A DNA stretch of 64,000 nucleotides from Micavibrio_B sp964399985 (lineage in GTDB: Bacteria > Pseudomonadota > Alphaproteobacteria > Micavibrionales > Micavibrionaceae): positions 372,001-436,000 of the forward strand of contig CAYNRY010000003.1 of assembly GCA_964399985.1 (NCBI GenBank), written 5' to 3'. The position numbers and the translations under genes are program-made. Position 1 is the stretch's first letter, and every line of letters starts with the position of its first letter. The notes beneath the pieces are model-generated. The model was not told the origin of the DNA and did no database searches. It saw only the letters and a program-made list of their open reading frames with translations. This document shows positions 6,691 to 14,765 of the stretch, piece after piece.

Positions 6691-6762
6691 ATGTCCGGCT
6701 GGATACTGCAATGAGTACCGCAATATTTTAAGAACTCGCTCAAAAGGAAAGAGGGATATCAG

Positions 6763-7239
6763 ATGAAGAAATTTATAGCCACCATGGCCGCCGCCGCATT
6801 TATTCTGGCAGGTTGTGCACAGGAATTCGACGGCATGGGGAATAAGCAAATGATCGGCGGCGGTACAGGTGCCGTTCTCGGCGGTCTGGCCGGTTCGCAA
6901 TTCGGTAAAGGCTCAGGTCAATTGGTCGGCGTTGGTGTCGGCGCTTTGCTTGGTACATTGGTCGGTAGCTCTATCGGTAAATCCCTCGACAAAGCTGACT
7001 TGGCCTATGCCCAGCAAGCTCACCAACAGGCTTACTCTGCCCCGATCGGTCAATCGATCAACTGGAACAACCCGCAATCCGGTCACTACGGATCTGTAAC
7101 GCCACTTCGTGACGGAACCAGCACATCCGGTCGCTACTGCCGTGAGTACAGCCAGACGATCTATGTCGATGGCCGCTCTGAAACAGGTAAAGGAACCGCC
7201 TGCCAGAATTCCGACGGTACATGGCAGATCCAGCAATAA
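6763..7239 (+). CDS. Glycine-zipper 2TM surface-antigen lipoprotein (17 kDa antigen type)
   Basis: A 158-residue outer-membrane lipoprotein. It has a signal peptide with the lipobox LAGC (Cys18). A glycine-zipper membrane segment follows (about residues 30-70) with repeated GGxxG/GxxxG spacing (IGGGTGAVLGGLAGSQFGKG and VGVGVGALLGTLVGSSIGKS). The C-terminal domain carries CREYSQTIYVDGRSETGKGT and a second conserved Cys. This is the layout of the Rickettsia 17 kDa surface antigen and RT0821/Lpp0805-like proteins, thought to stabilise the envelope; the exact role is unknown. It stands alone, with its own predicted promoter and a strong intrinsic terminator. Confidence 0.85.
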   Translation: MKKFIATMAAAAFILAGCAQEFDGMGNKQMIGGGTGAVLGGLAGSQFGKGSGQLVGVGVGALLGTLVGSSIGKSLDKADLAYAQQAHQQAYSAPIGQSINWNNPQSGHYGSVTPLRDGTSTSGRYCREYSQTIYVDGRSETGKGTACQNSDGTWQIQQ

Positions 7240-7257
7240 TTTAAAGCATTCATGAAA

Positions 7258-7294
7258 AACCGGCCCGGGATATAAAACTGGGCCGGTTTTTTTT
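7258..7294 (+). terminator. Rho-independent terminator after the surface lipoprotein gene
   Basis: The stem AACCGGCCC / GGGCCGGTT (7258-7266 and 7280-7288) is followed by eight T residues (7287-7294). It lies 19 nt after the stop codon and touches the stop codon of the convergent gene. Confidence 0.9.
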
Positions 7295-8858
7295 ATTTTT
7301 GATCTTCTGTTGTCGTTGCGGCGCTTTGTCGTCGTACCGTTCCGGCTCCGCTCATCATGCCGCCCGCCATACCGGATCCCATTCCCATTCCTGCGCTGGG
7401 TGCCATGACGGCGGCATGGGCATATTGAGGCGCCGATGGTGCCGGCTGCTGCGGAGCGGGGGCGCGCGGTCTTGGTGCTTCGTTGACGTATTCAAGCCGT
7501 GCCAGATAGGCGGGGTCTTCCATCGTCAGCCGCAAGGATTCCATGACGTGTTTCATTTCCGGTTTGCGGCTGCAGTACTTCTCGATTTCGGTGAAGGTAA
7601 CCGCATTCCCGCTGCGACGTTCCGCAATCATGTAAGAGCCGAGTATATCCATGTTCTTCCAGTCATCCGCGCCGCGTGACAATCTCTGGAACTCGATACG
7701 TGATGCGGATTCCGGCTGCATGCCTTTCTTGAGAGCCATGTCGAAAGCGCGCGCCGAAGATTGAAGTGCATCGGCGCACCAGCCGAGCAAGCGGCCTTTC
7801 ATCAGGTCGTGATTTTGACTATGCGCTGTATGCATAAGCGGCTCGGCGCTTTTCGCATTCACCGCGTCGATAACGGCAAGCTCAAAGCTTTCTTCGCTTA
7901 GCTTGGCGTGATTGTAGCTATTGACCTCTGCGTTGACAAAAGGGTTGGCGACATTAAGAAGCGGCGGCGGGGTTTCCGGCTGAATGCCGGTAACCTCGGC
8001 GACGAGATTGGCTGTTGCCTTGATAAGTGGATCGATTCCCGTATTGACCGCCATGCCAAGGATTTGTTCAGGCGTGCATCCGCTCCACGCCATGGCTTGC
8101 GCAGGCGTGGCGAAATTGATCCATGACTTCAGATTGTATTTGTCAAAGCTTGTCGCAACCTTGCCCGATATGTCGAAAAGACGGAGAAGCTGATCGTCAC
8201 TGATCTGGTTCTCGATTGTATACCGCATCAAATCCGACGAGATAACGAATGGGTAATCTTCCGGGTGGTAACTAGTTTGCGGCGTGAGGCATTTTCTGGC
8301 GCGCTGATCGGCAAGGTGATGCGCTGCATTTTCTTCGCCCTTGGAATGAACGGCGAGTGCGCTGAAAATATCCGACTTCAAATGATTGCGGGATAAGGAT
8401 AACTGATTACGTTTCGGCTCTAAAATCACATTCGATTTCTCAAAATTAAGGCCGGTCTTTTTGGCGAGGAAATATGTATCCAAAGCCTGAGCCGTATAAT
8501 GGTAGAGATCGAACAGGCAAGCTTCATTGTCCTGATAGCTGTCGATCCTCAAGGCTATAAACGCGATCAGGTGATTTCGGTGCCGAAGACCGAGGAAGCC
8601 CTTTTCGGTGCCGCAGGCAATCCCGACGAAGCTTGAGGCTTCCGGTGTCGTGCTGAACTGCTTGAGCAATTCCCTGGTGGCGCTTTCACAAGGATGGCCT
8701 TTCAATGCGGCAAGGCTGCGTTCGCATTCGTCGTGGCGCTGTCCGCGCTGGAATATGATGAAATTGATTTTTAAATCGGCATGCTGAGATTCGACGTCGC
8801 GAGCAATGCGCTTGGACGCTTTTATGACTTCATTGCGGAATTCGTCGATCTTTGTCAT
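7293..8858 (-). CDS. Unrecognised 521-residue cytoplasmic protein with Pro/Ala and Gly/Met-rich tail
   Basis: I do not recognise this protein. It has no signal peptide and no membrane segment. Residues 1-450 look globular and helical, with several Cys and His residues and two copies of a WCAD/WSGC-like turn. The last 70 residues are low complexity: APAPQQPAPSAP, then GMGMGSGMAGGMMSGAG, then a short polar end. Such a tail suggests a flexible linker or surface-binding tether. The ATG at 8858 is preceded by a weak purine stretch. The gene is monocistronic, divergent from fabI, and convergent with the surface lipoprotein gene. It is possibly restricted to this bacterial lineage. Confidence 0.7.
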   Translation of the reverse strand: MTKIDEFRNEVIKASKRIARDVESQHADLKINFIIFQRGQRHDECERSLAALKGHPCESATRELLKQFSTTPEASSFVGIACGTEKGFLGLRHRNHLIAFIALRIDSYQDNEACLFDLYHYTAQALDTYFLAKKTGLNFEKSNVILEPKRNQLSLSRNHLKSDIFSALAVHSKGEENAAHHLADQRARKCLTPQTSYHPEDYPFVISSDLMRYTIENQISDDQLLRLFDISGKVATSFDKYNLKSWINFATPAQAMAWSGCTPEQILGMAVNTGIDPLIKATANLVAEVTGIQPETPPPLLNVANPFVNAEVNSYNHAKLSEESFELAVIDAVNAKSAEPLMHTAHSQNHDLMKGRLLGWCADALQSSARAFDMALKKGMQPESASRIEFQRLSRGADDWKNMDILGSYMIAERRSGNAVTFTEIEKYCSRKPEMKHVMESLRLTMEDPAYLARLEYVNEAPRPRAPAPQQPAPSAPQYAHAAVMAPSAGMGMGSGMAGGMMSGAGTVRRQSAATTTEDQK

Positions 8859-9001
8859 ATTTTTTGGCTCTATCCCGTTGATGATACCAATAACCCCTTA
8901 ATAAATATGTAATTATAGGGCTGTGGCTCTGGACCTTTGGGGGTAATTGTGTAGGATGCCAGATCGCTAATTAATAAAAATTAACTATTGAGATAACGAC
9001 A

Positions 9002-9865
9002 ATGAACGCTTCTAAAAATCCTTCAGGAATCATGGCTGGTAAACGCGGTTTAGTCATGGGCGTAGCCAATGACCGCTCGATTGCCTGGGGTATTGCCCAA
9101 GCCTGCTTTAATCAAGGCGCTGAACTTGCCTTTACCTATCAGGGCGAAGCCCTTGAAAAACGTGTACGTCCTCTGGCGGACAGCGTCGGCTCCAAACTGG
9201 TTCTGCCATGCGACGTCACCGACGAAAACAGCATTGCAGATACGTTTGCCAAGATTGAAAAAGAATGGGGCGAGCTTGATTTCGTCGTTCATGCGATTGC
9301 GTTCTCCGACAAGAACGAGCTTGATGGTTTATATCTGAATACATCCCGCGCCAACTTCCTGAAAACGATGGATATTTCCGTGTTCTCCTTTACGGCGGTC
9401 GCGCAAAAAGCCGTGCCGATGATGAAAGAAGGCGGAAGCTTGCTGACACTAACATACTATGGCGCGGAGCGCGTGATGCCTCATTATAACGTCATGGGCG
9501 TTGCCAAAGCTGCGCTGGAAGCTAGCGTGCGTTACCTTGCCGCCGATTGCGGTAAAGACGGTATTCGCGTCAATGCCATTTCTGCAGGTCCGATCAAAAC
9601 ACTGGCAGCATCCGGCATTGGTGATTTCCGCTATATTTTGAAATGGAATGAGCTGAATTCTCCACTGAAACGTAATGTCACGATTGAAGATGTCGGTAAT
9701 TCAGGCCTGTATCTGCTCTCCGATCTTGGCTCGGGCGTCACGGGCGAAGTCCTGCATGTCGATTCCGGTTATCACACTGTCGGCATGGTATCGATTGATG
9801 CGGCGGCAGAGACGGCGGAACTACTGAATTCCATTGCACCAAAGAAAAACGATCAGGCGGCTTAA
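9002..9865 (+). CDS. fabI: Enoyl-[acyl-carrier-protein] reductase (NADH), FabI
   Basis: A 287-residue SDR-superfamily enzyme catalysing the last reductive step of each fatty-acid elongation cycle. It shows the FabI-type nucleotide motif GLVMGVANDRSIAWGIAQA (about residues 16-34), DFVVHAIAFSDKNEL, and the catalytic YxxxxxxK element as YNVMGVAKAALEASVRYLA. INAISAGPIKTLAASGI is the usual FabI substrate-loop sequence; FabI is the triclosan/isoniazid target family. It is the first gene of a tight operon with a thioesterase and aroC. The intergenic region to the divergent 521-residue gene (8859-9001) should contain its promoter. Confidence 0.95.
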   Translation: MNASKNPSGIMAGKRGLVMGVANDRSIAWGIAQACFNQGAELAFTYQGEALEKRVRPLADSVGSKLVLPCDVTDENSIADTFAKIEKEWGELDFVVHAIAFSDKNELDGLYLNTSRANFLKTMDISVFSFTAVAQKAVPMMKEGGSLLTLTYYGAERVMPHYNVMGVAKAALEASVRYLAADCGKDGIRVNAISAGPIKTLAASGIGDFRYILKWNELNSPLKRNVTIEDVGNSGLYLLSDLGSGVTGEVLHVDSGYHTVGMVSIDAAAETAELLNSIAPKKNDQAA

Positions 9866-10348
9866 GTGAAAACCGAGGGTGGAATCTGGTTTAAAGATTA
9901 CAAACTCGATTATCTTGAAGGTATGCGCAATGCCAATATGGGCACGCATATCGGTCTTGAATTTTCTGAACTTGGACCTGATTTCTTAAAAGGCCGTATG
10001 CCGGTCGATCATCGCACGACCCAGCCTTTCGGCATTCTTCACGGCGGCGCATCCTGCGTTCTGTCTGAAACGCTCGGCAGCGTTGCCGCATGGATGACCA
10101 TCGATCCTGAGCTTTACCGGGCGGTCGGTCTCGAGATTAACTGCAACCATATCCGCGCTGTGACCAAAGGTTATGTCGAAGGCATTTGTAAGGCCTTCCA
10201 TGTCGGTAAAAGAACGCAAGTCTGGCAAACCGAAATTTTCGAAGAAGAAAGTCGTAAACTTGTCGCTGTTTCGCGCCTGACAGTCGCCGTGATCGATCAG
10301 GGAACTTTAAGCGCGCAAAAAAATGCGGTGCATGTAGGAAAATCATAA
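9866..10348 (+). CDS. Hotdog-fold thioesterase, PaaI/YdiI family
   Basis: A 160-residue acyl-CoA thioesterase of the hotdog fold. The motif TQPFGILHGGASCVLSETLG (about residues 51-70) is the family signature, with the Glu of SETLGS in the catalytic position. VGLEINCNHIRAVTKGYVEG and TQVWQTEIFEE give the next strands. Relatives hydrolyse 1,4-dihydroxy-2-naphthoyl-CoA or aromatic/fatty acyl-CoAs; the substrate cannot be fixed here. Position directly after fabI suggests a lipid-related housekeeping role. Translation starts at GTG 9866, immediately after the fabI stop codon, and its stop overlaps the aroC ATG (TAATG). Confidence 0.85.
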   Translation: MKTEGGIWFKDYKLDYLEGMRNANMGTHIGLEFSELGPDFLKGRMPVDHRTTQPFGILHGGASCVLSETLGSVAAWMTIDPELYRAVGLEINCNHIRAVTKGYVEGICKAFHVGKRTQVWQTEIFEEESRKLVAVSRLTVAVIDQGTLSAQKNAVHVGKS

Positions 10349-11430
10349 TGTCTGGCAATCGTTTCGGAACTCTCTTTCAATATCAGACATGGGGTGAAAG
10401 CCATGGCCCTGCGATTGGTGTCGTTGTCGATGGCGTGCCGCCGCGCATTCCGTTGAAAGAAGATGATATCCAGCTATTTCTGGATCGCCGCAAGCCGGGA
10501 CAAAACCGTTTCACGACCCAGCGACGCGAAACAGATGAAGTAAAAATTCTCTCCGGTGTTTTCGAAGGCCAGACGACCGGAACGCCGATCAGTTTGATGA
10601 TCGAAAACATGGATACCAAATCCAAAGACTATGCGGATATCAAAGACAAATTCCGTCCCGGTCATGCCGATTTCACCTATCAGGAAAAATACGGAATCCG
10701 TGATTATCGCGGCGGCGGGCGATCTTCGGCTCGTGAAACGGCCAGCCGCGTCGCGGCAGGGGCGATTGCCAATAAAATTCTGACATCGCAACTCGGTGAT
10801 AATATTGCCATCCGTGCCTGCGTCGTTCAAATCGGTCCGCATAAGATCAACCGCGACAATTGGGACTGGACACAAGTCGATAACAATCCGTTCTTTTGCC
10901 CTGATGCAGAGGCTGCGGCGCAATGGGAAGACTATCTCGACGGAGTTCGCAAAGCAGGCTCAAGTGCGGGCGCGATCATCGAATGTCATGCTTCCGGTTT
11001 TCCGGCAGGGCTTGGTGCTCCCGTTTATGATAAGCTGGACGCCGATATCGCTAAAGCCATGATGTCGATAAATGCTACGAAGGCTATAGAAATCGGTGCA
11101 GGTTTTGAAAGCGTGGAGTGGGGCGGTGAACAAAATGCCGATCCCATTCGTAACACCGGAAACGGCGCACATTTCCAGTCCAATAACGCGGGCGGCATTT
11201 TAGGGGGGATTTCGACAGGACAGGATATCGTCTGCCGCGTTGCCTTCAAGCCGACCAGCTCGATCCTGACACCTGTCGCCACTATCGACAAACACGGGAA
11301 TGAAACCGACATCATCACCAAAGGCCGCCACGATCCTTGTGTCGGTATTCGCGGCGCCCCGGTCGTCGAAGCGATGATGGCCTGCGTTCTGGCCGATCAC
11401 TGGCTGCGCCATAAAGCGCAGTGTCTGTAG
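10348..11430 (+). CDS. aroC: Chorismate synthase
   Basis: A 360-residue flavoenzyme that converts 5-enolpyruvylshikimate 3-phosphate to chorismate, the end of the shikimate pathway. The three family signatures are visible: GESHGPAIGVVVDGVP near the N-terminus, the central RPGHADFTYQEKYGIRDYRG, with GGGRSSARETASRVAAGAIA following, and the C-terminal TKGRHDPCVGIRGAPVVEAM. Length is typical. The ATG overlaps the stop codon of the thioesterase gene by one base, so fabI, the thioesterase gene and aroC form one transcription unit. A palindromic repeat follows the stop codon and may end the transcript. Confidence 0.96.
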   Translation: MSGNRFGTLFQYQTWGESHGPAIGVVVDGVPPRIPLKEDDIQLFLDRRKPGQNRFTTQRRETDEVKILSGVFEGQTTGTPISLMIENMDTKSKDYADIKDKFRPGHADFTYQEKYGIRDYRGGGRSSARETASRVAAGAIANKILTSQLGDNIAIRACVVQIGPHKINRDNWDWTQVDNNPFFCPDAEAAAQWEDYLDGVRKAGSSAGAIIECHASGFPAGLGAPVYDKLDADIAKAMMSINATKAIEIGAGFESVEWGGEQNADPIRNTGNGAHFQSNNAGGILGGISTGQDIVCRVAFKPTSSILTPVATIDKHGNETDIITKGRHDPCVGIRGAPVVEAMMACVLADHWLRHKAQCL

Positions 11431-11442
11431 TTATCCCAAGAT

Positions 11443-11458
11443 CCCCGCTTTCGCGGGG
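11443..11458. repeat. Single hairpin of the palindromic repeat family
   Basis: CCCCGCTTTCGCGGGG, preceded by AAGAT and followed by AAAGCA. It is a half-copy of the element at 5946-6015, placed between aroC and sppA. It has no T-run and so is not a classic terminator, although the hairpin could protect the aroC mRNA end. Confidence 0.75.
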
Positions 11459-11498
11459 AAAGCAATATGTGTAAGCTTCGCAAAACAAGGAATAACTT

Positions 11499-13364
11499 AT
11501 GACCAACTGGCTGCGCAAAAAATCATTATTTCATACACCGCGCAAAGCGGTTGCTGCTCCGGTTAGGCCGGTGGCCGGAAGGTTCTGGTTCTTAAATATC
11601 CTTTGGATCATGACCAAAAAGGCCTGCACCGTTCTGGGCGCGTTGATGCTCATCATGATGGTGATTATTTTCTGGTCGGCGTCAAAAGTTGTTAATGAAG
11701 AGCCGCCGAAATTGCCGAACGAAATGGTGCTTTTCCTGCGCATGGAAAAGTCATTGCCGGATAAACGCGGCGCACAGGATTACTTTTCCCAATTCGGTTT
11801 GGCCCCTGCGGCTTTGACGACATCGGAGCTTGTCGATGCGCTGGATAAAGCCGCAACCGATAACCGCGTAAAAGGTTTTGTTCTTTCCTTACGCAGTGGC
11901 GGCTATGAGCTGGCGCAGTTGCAGGAAATCCGCAATGCCGTTCTTAAATTTAAAAAATCCGGCAAGTTCACGAAGGTCTATGCGCCGTCCTACGGCGAAG
12001 CAGGCTCCGGCCTTGGCATGTATTATCTGGCGTCAAGCTTTGACGAGATATGGATGCAGCCGGTCGGTGTTGTGTCGATTGCCGGTCTCAATGCAGAAAT
12101 GCCGTATTTCAAGGATATCTTGGAGCGTTATGGCGTGAAAGGTCAATTCTTCCAGCGCAAAGAATATAAGAACGCGATGGAAAACCTGACCGCCAATGAA
12201 ATGTCTCCTTCCAGCCGCCAGATGATGACCGAATTGATCGGCGATCTCGGCAATCAGGTCACGATTGGCGTGGCAAAAGACCGCAAAAAAGTATCAAAGA
12301 ATTTTCGTAGCTTGGTAGATCAGGGATTGTTCACCGATGACGAAGCTTTGAAAGCTGGTTTGATCGACCGTCTCGATTACGGTGATGTTTTGCTGTCTGA
12401 AATTCGTATTCAACTCGACGGCAAGGAAGACAGTAAGAAAACAGGTTTTACCGATGTTGCCGATTACGCGACGCTGACGAAAAAATCAAACTCGTCGAAA
12501 TCCAGAATTGCTGTCGTTCATATTCATGGCATGATCATGGATGGCGGCGGTTCGTCTCCCTTGGCGTTCGATGAAAAATCAGCCGATGCTACCGTGATAG
12601 CGCAGGCCATTCGCGATGCGGCATCTGATAAGAATGTCAGCCATATCGTCGTGCGCGTGAATTCTCCCGGCGGGTCGCCATCGGCGTCTGAATCCATTCG
12701 CCGCGCCATCGTTTGGGCAAAAGAGAAAAAGCAAAAACCGGTCATCGTTTCGATGGGGTCGACAGCGGCTTCCGGTGGGTACTGGATTTCCGCCAATGCT
12801 GATAAAATCTATGCGGATGCGGCAACCCTAACCGGATCGATTGGCGTTGTCGGCGGTAAATTTGACGCCAGCGGCCTTTTTGAAAAATACGGGGTCAACT
12901 GGGACGGCGTTTCCTATGGCAAGAATGCAGGCATGTGGGCAATGAACAGAGGCTTTAACGCGGCAGAGCAGGAACGCTTCGAAGCAACGCTGGACAATGT
13001 CTACGATCATTTCATCAAGATCGTCGCAGAAGGGCGAAAATTGAAACCCGATCAGGTAGAGGAAATTGCCAAGGGCCGCGTCTGGACAGGAAGACAGGCG
13101 AAAGAGATCGGTCTTGTCGATCAGATCGGCGGGCTGGATATGGTGCTCGATGATATTTCAAAAAGCAAAGCCTTGGAGAATCGTCATAAACTGGCGGTTG
13201 TCGATTACCCGCCGCCGGAAAATCCACTGGAAGAGTTATTCAATATGGTCAAACGCAGATCGCCTTTCGGGGCTGAGCTTCCACAAAGTCTGAAGGGAAT
13301 GGCGGCCTATCTGCCGTTTCTGGAGAATGATAGATTGGTCTATGCGCCACTGCCTGCGCTTTGA
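11499..13364 (+). CDS. sppA: Signal peptide peptidase SppA, 67 kDa type
   Basis: A 621-residue inner-membrane serine protease that degrades cleaved signal peptides. One N-terminal membrane anchor lies at about residues 43-65 (TVLGALMLIMMVIIFW). Two tandem Clp-like S49 domains follow. The first carries the catalytic Lys in QFFQRKEYKNAMENLTANE (about residues 215-222), and the second carries the nucleophile Ser in SMGSTAASGGYWISANADKI (about residue 425), the Lys-Ser dyad arrangement of E. coli SppA. Length is normal. ATG 11499 has AAGGAA 6 nt upstream. It converges with tlyA, and the two stop codons abut with no gap. Confidence 0.93.
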   Translation: MTNWLRKKSLFHTPRKAVAAPVRPVAGRFWFLNILWIMTKKACTVLGALMLIMMVIIFWSASKVVNEEPPKLPNEMVLFLRMEKSLPDKRGAQDYFSQFGLAPAALTTSELVDALDKAATDNRVKGFVLSLRSGGYELAQLQEIRNAVLKFKKSGKFTKVYAPSYGEAGSGLGMYYLASSFDEIWMQPVGVVSIAGLNAEMPYFKDILERYGVKGQFFQRKEYKNAMENLTANEMSPSSRQMMTELIGDLGNQVTIGVAKDRKKVSKNFRSLVDQGLFTDDEALKAGLIDRLDYGDVLLSEIRIQLDGKEDSKKTGFTDVADYATLTKKSNSSKSRIAVVHIHGMIMDGGGSSPLAFDEKSADATVIAQAIRDAASDKNVSHIVVRVNSPGGSPSASESIRRAIVWAKEKKQKPVIVSMGSTAASGGYWISANADKIYADAATLTGSIGVVGGKFDASGLFEKYGVNWDGVSYGKNAGMWAMNRGFNAAEQERFEATLDNVYDHFIKIVAEGRKLKPDQVEEIAKGRVWTGRQAKEIGLVDQIGGLDMVLDDISKSKALENRHKLAVVDYPPPENPLEELFNMVKRRSPFGAELPQSLKGMAAYLPFLENDRLVYAPLPAL

Positions 13365-14057
13365 TTAAGCGCGCTTCTGCAACCAGATCAGGAAAGAACC
13401 TTTTTCTTCCCATTCTTTCTGATATTTGTCGGGGGCTTTTTTAACGAGCAGGCCGAATTCAAGCCGCAGGATTTTTTCCTGCTCCTTTAGCTCTTTTTTA
13501 TCGGAGCCAAAAACAAGCAGATCGTATCCGCTCTGCGCCAGTGATAAAACCGGCTTTAGATGTTCGGCCAGATTTTCGGTGCCGATATCGGTGACTATAA
13601 GATCGAATTTACCATCGTCGAGATGGCTGGCATTTACATCTTTGGCCTCGATGCGTTGCAAATTCTTGATTCGTGGATTGAGACTTAAGGAGTGATGAAG
13701 GAGCGCCGCTTCTTTTTCGATGGCATAAATTTTCTTGCCGCCTTTTTGTAATATAACGTCTTCAAAGCCGCCGATACCTGCACCGATATCAACGGCAATC
13801 CGGCCTTTGACATCGATCTTGGCGGCTTCAAGTGCTTCGAATAATTTCAGCGCATCTGGGCTGACCCATGGGCAATCGATGCCGGATATTTCAATGTTAT
13901 GCGCTTTATCGACCGGACAATGTGGGGCGGTAATGACCGCGCCATTAACGCGTACGGCGCCGTTCAGAATCAATTCCTGTGCGCGCTGCGGCGTTGCTAC
14001 GAGTCCGCGATCAGTTAACTGTCTATCCAGACGCTGGAATTTTGTTAGCTGGTTCAT
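13365..14057 (-). CDS. tlyA: TlyA-family rRNA methyltransferase / hemolysin-like protein
   Basis: A 230-residue protein with an N-terminal S4 RNA-binding domain (RLDRQLTDRGL, RAQELILNGAVRVNG; about residues 9-60) and a C-terminal FtsJ-like methyltransferase domain with the SAM motif AVDIGAGIGGFEDVILQKGG (about residues 88-107). TlyA proteins 2'-O-methylate cytidines in 16S/23S rRNA. The family's usual linker VSRGGLKL is replaced by VSPDALKLFEALE, so this is a divergent member. It follows dxs in the common alphaproteobacterial order xseB-ispA-dxs-tlyA, but here a HAD gene is inserted before it. Its ATG overlaps the HAD stop (ATGA). Confidence 0.78.
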   Translation of the reverse strand: MNQLTKFQRLDRQLTDRGLVATPQRAQELILNGAVRVNGAVITAPHCPVDKAHNIEISGIDCPWVSPDALKLFEALEAAKIDVKGRIAVDIGAGIGGFEDVILQKGGKKIYAIEKEAALLHHSLSLNPRIKNLQRIEAKDVNASHLDDGKFDLIVTDIGTENLAEHLKPVLSLAQSGYDLLVFGSDKKELKEQEKILRLEFGLLVKKAPDKYQKEWEEKGSFLIWLQKRA

Positions 14058-14725
14058 GGGGTGAACAAATCCTTTAGCTTTAATTGCAACTCACTATAAC
14101 TGGTCAGTATATGATCGGTCGATATCTGGTTTTTCAGGATTGAAATAGCCGCGTCGATTCCGAAAGAAAAAGGCTCGACATGACAGCCTAGGACCTTACC
14201 GAGCGCAAGCGCGGCGTCGATGTCCTTGCGGCGGTCGCCGATGCACCAGATGACATCCTGCGGCGTGATGCTCAACGCCATGGCGGAAATAGCATTCAGC
14301 AAAGGTTCGGGGTGGGGCTTTGCTTCCGAGAAATCTTCGCGAAAAATCTTGGCTTTGAAAAAGCGCGCGAGGTCGAATTTCTCCAGTATGTCATAGCCGT
14401 ATCCGCGGCCCAGCCCGTTGCTGACAATCGCTACCGGAATATTCAATGTCTGGATGTATTCCAGAACTTCATGAACGCCAAGATACGGCTCGACGATTTG
14501 CTCGACCGATTTACGACGGAATTTGTGCAGAGCGCGATGGACGAGAAGATGGGGACGCTTATGAGATTTCGTATCAACGCGATAATCGATTTTTTTATCC
14601 CGATCACCAAAACGGTACATAATATCATCGATCTTTTCGAGGATGTGCAACATTTTTGGATTGATATGCCGGACGGTCGTGCCGTCCATATCGAAGATAA
14701 TGATCGTGGGCTTTAAAAGTGTCAT
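14054..14725 (-). CDS. HAD-superfamily phosphatase (phosphoglycolate-phosphatase-like)
   Basis: A 223-residue HAD hydrolase. Motif I is IIIFDMDGTTV (about residues 8-18, with the nucleophile Asp and the acid/base Asp), motif II is IPVAIVSNGLGRG, motif III has the Lys in EAKPHPEPLL, and motif IV is WCIGDRRKDIDAA. An unusually basic cap region (about residues 40-75, YRVDTKSHKRPH) replaces the standard cap start. The substrate is unknown; relatives dephosphorylate small phosphoesters. It is translationally coupled to tlyA by a 4-nt overlap and lies downstream of dxs, so it is probably in the same operon. Confidence 0.82.
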   Translation of the reverse strand: MTLLKPTIIIFDMDGTTVRHINPKMLHILEKIDDIMYRFGDRDKKIDYRVDTKSHKRPHLLVHRALHKFRRKSVEQIVEPYLGVHEVLEYIQTLNIPVAIVSNGLGRGYGYDILEKFDLARFFKAKIFREDFSEAKPHPEPLLNAISAMALSITPQDVIWCIGDRRKDIDAALALGKVLGCHVEPFSFGIDAAISILKNQISTDHILTSYSELQLKLKDLFTP

Positions 14726-14765
14726 GCCCGAAATTATATAGGCCTAATTCAGGCAAGGCAAAGGC

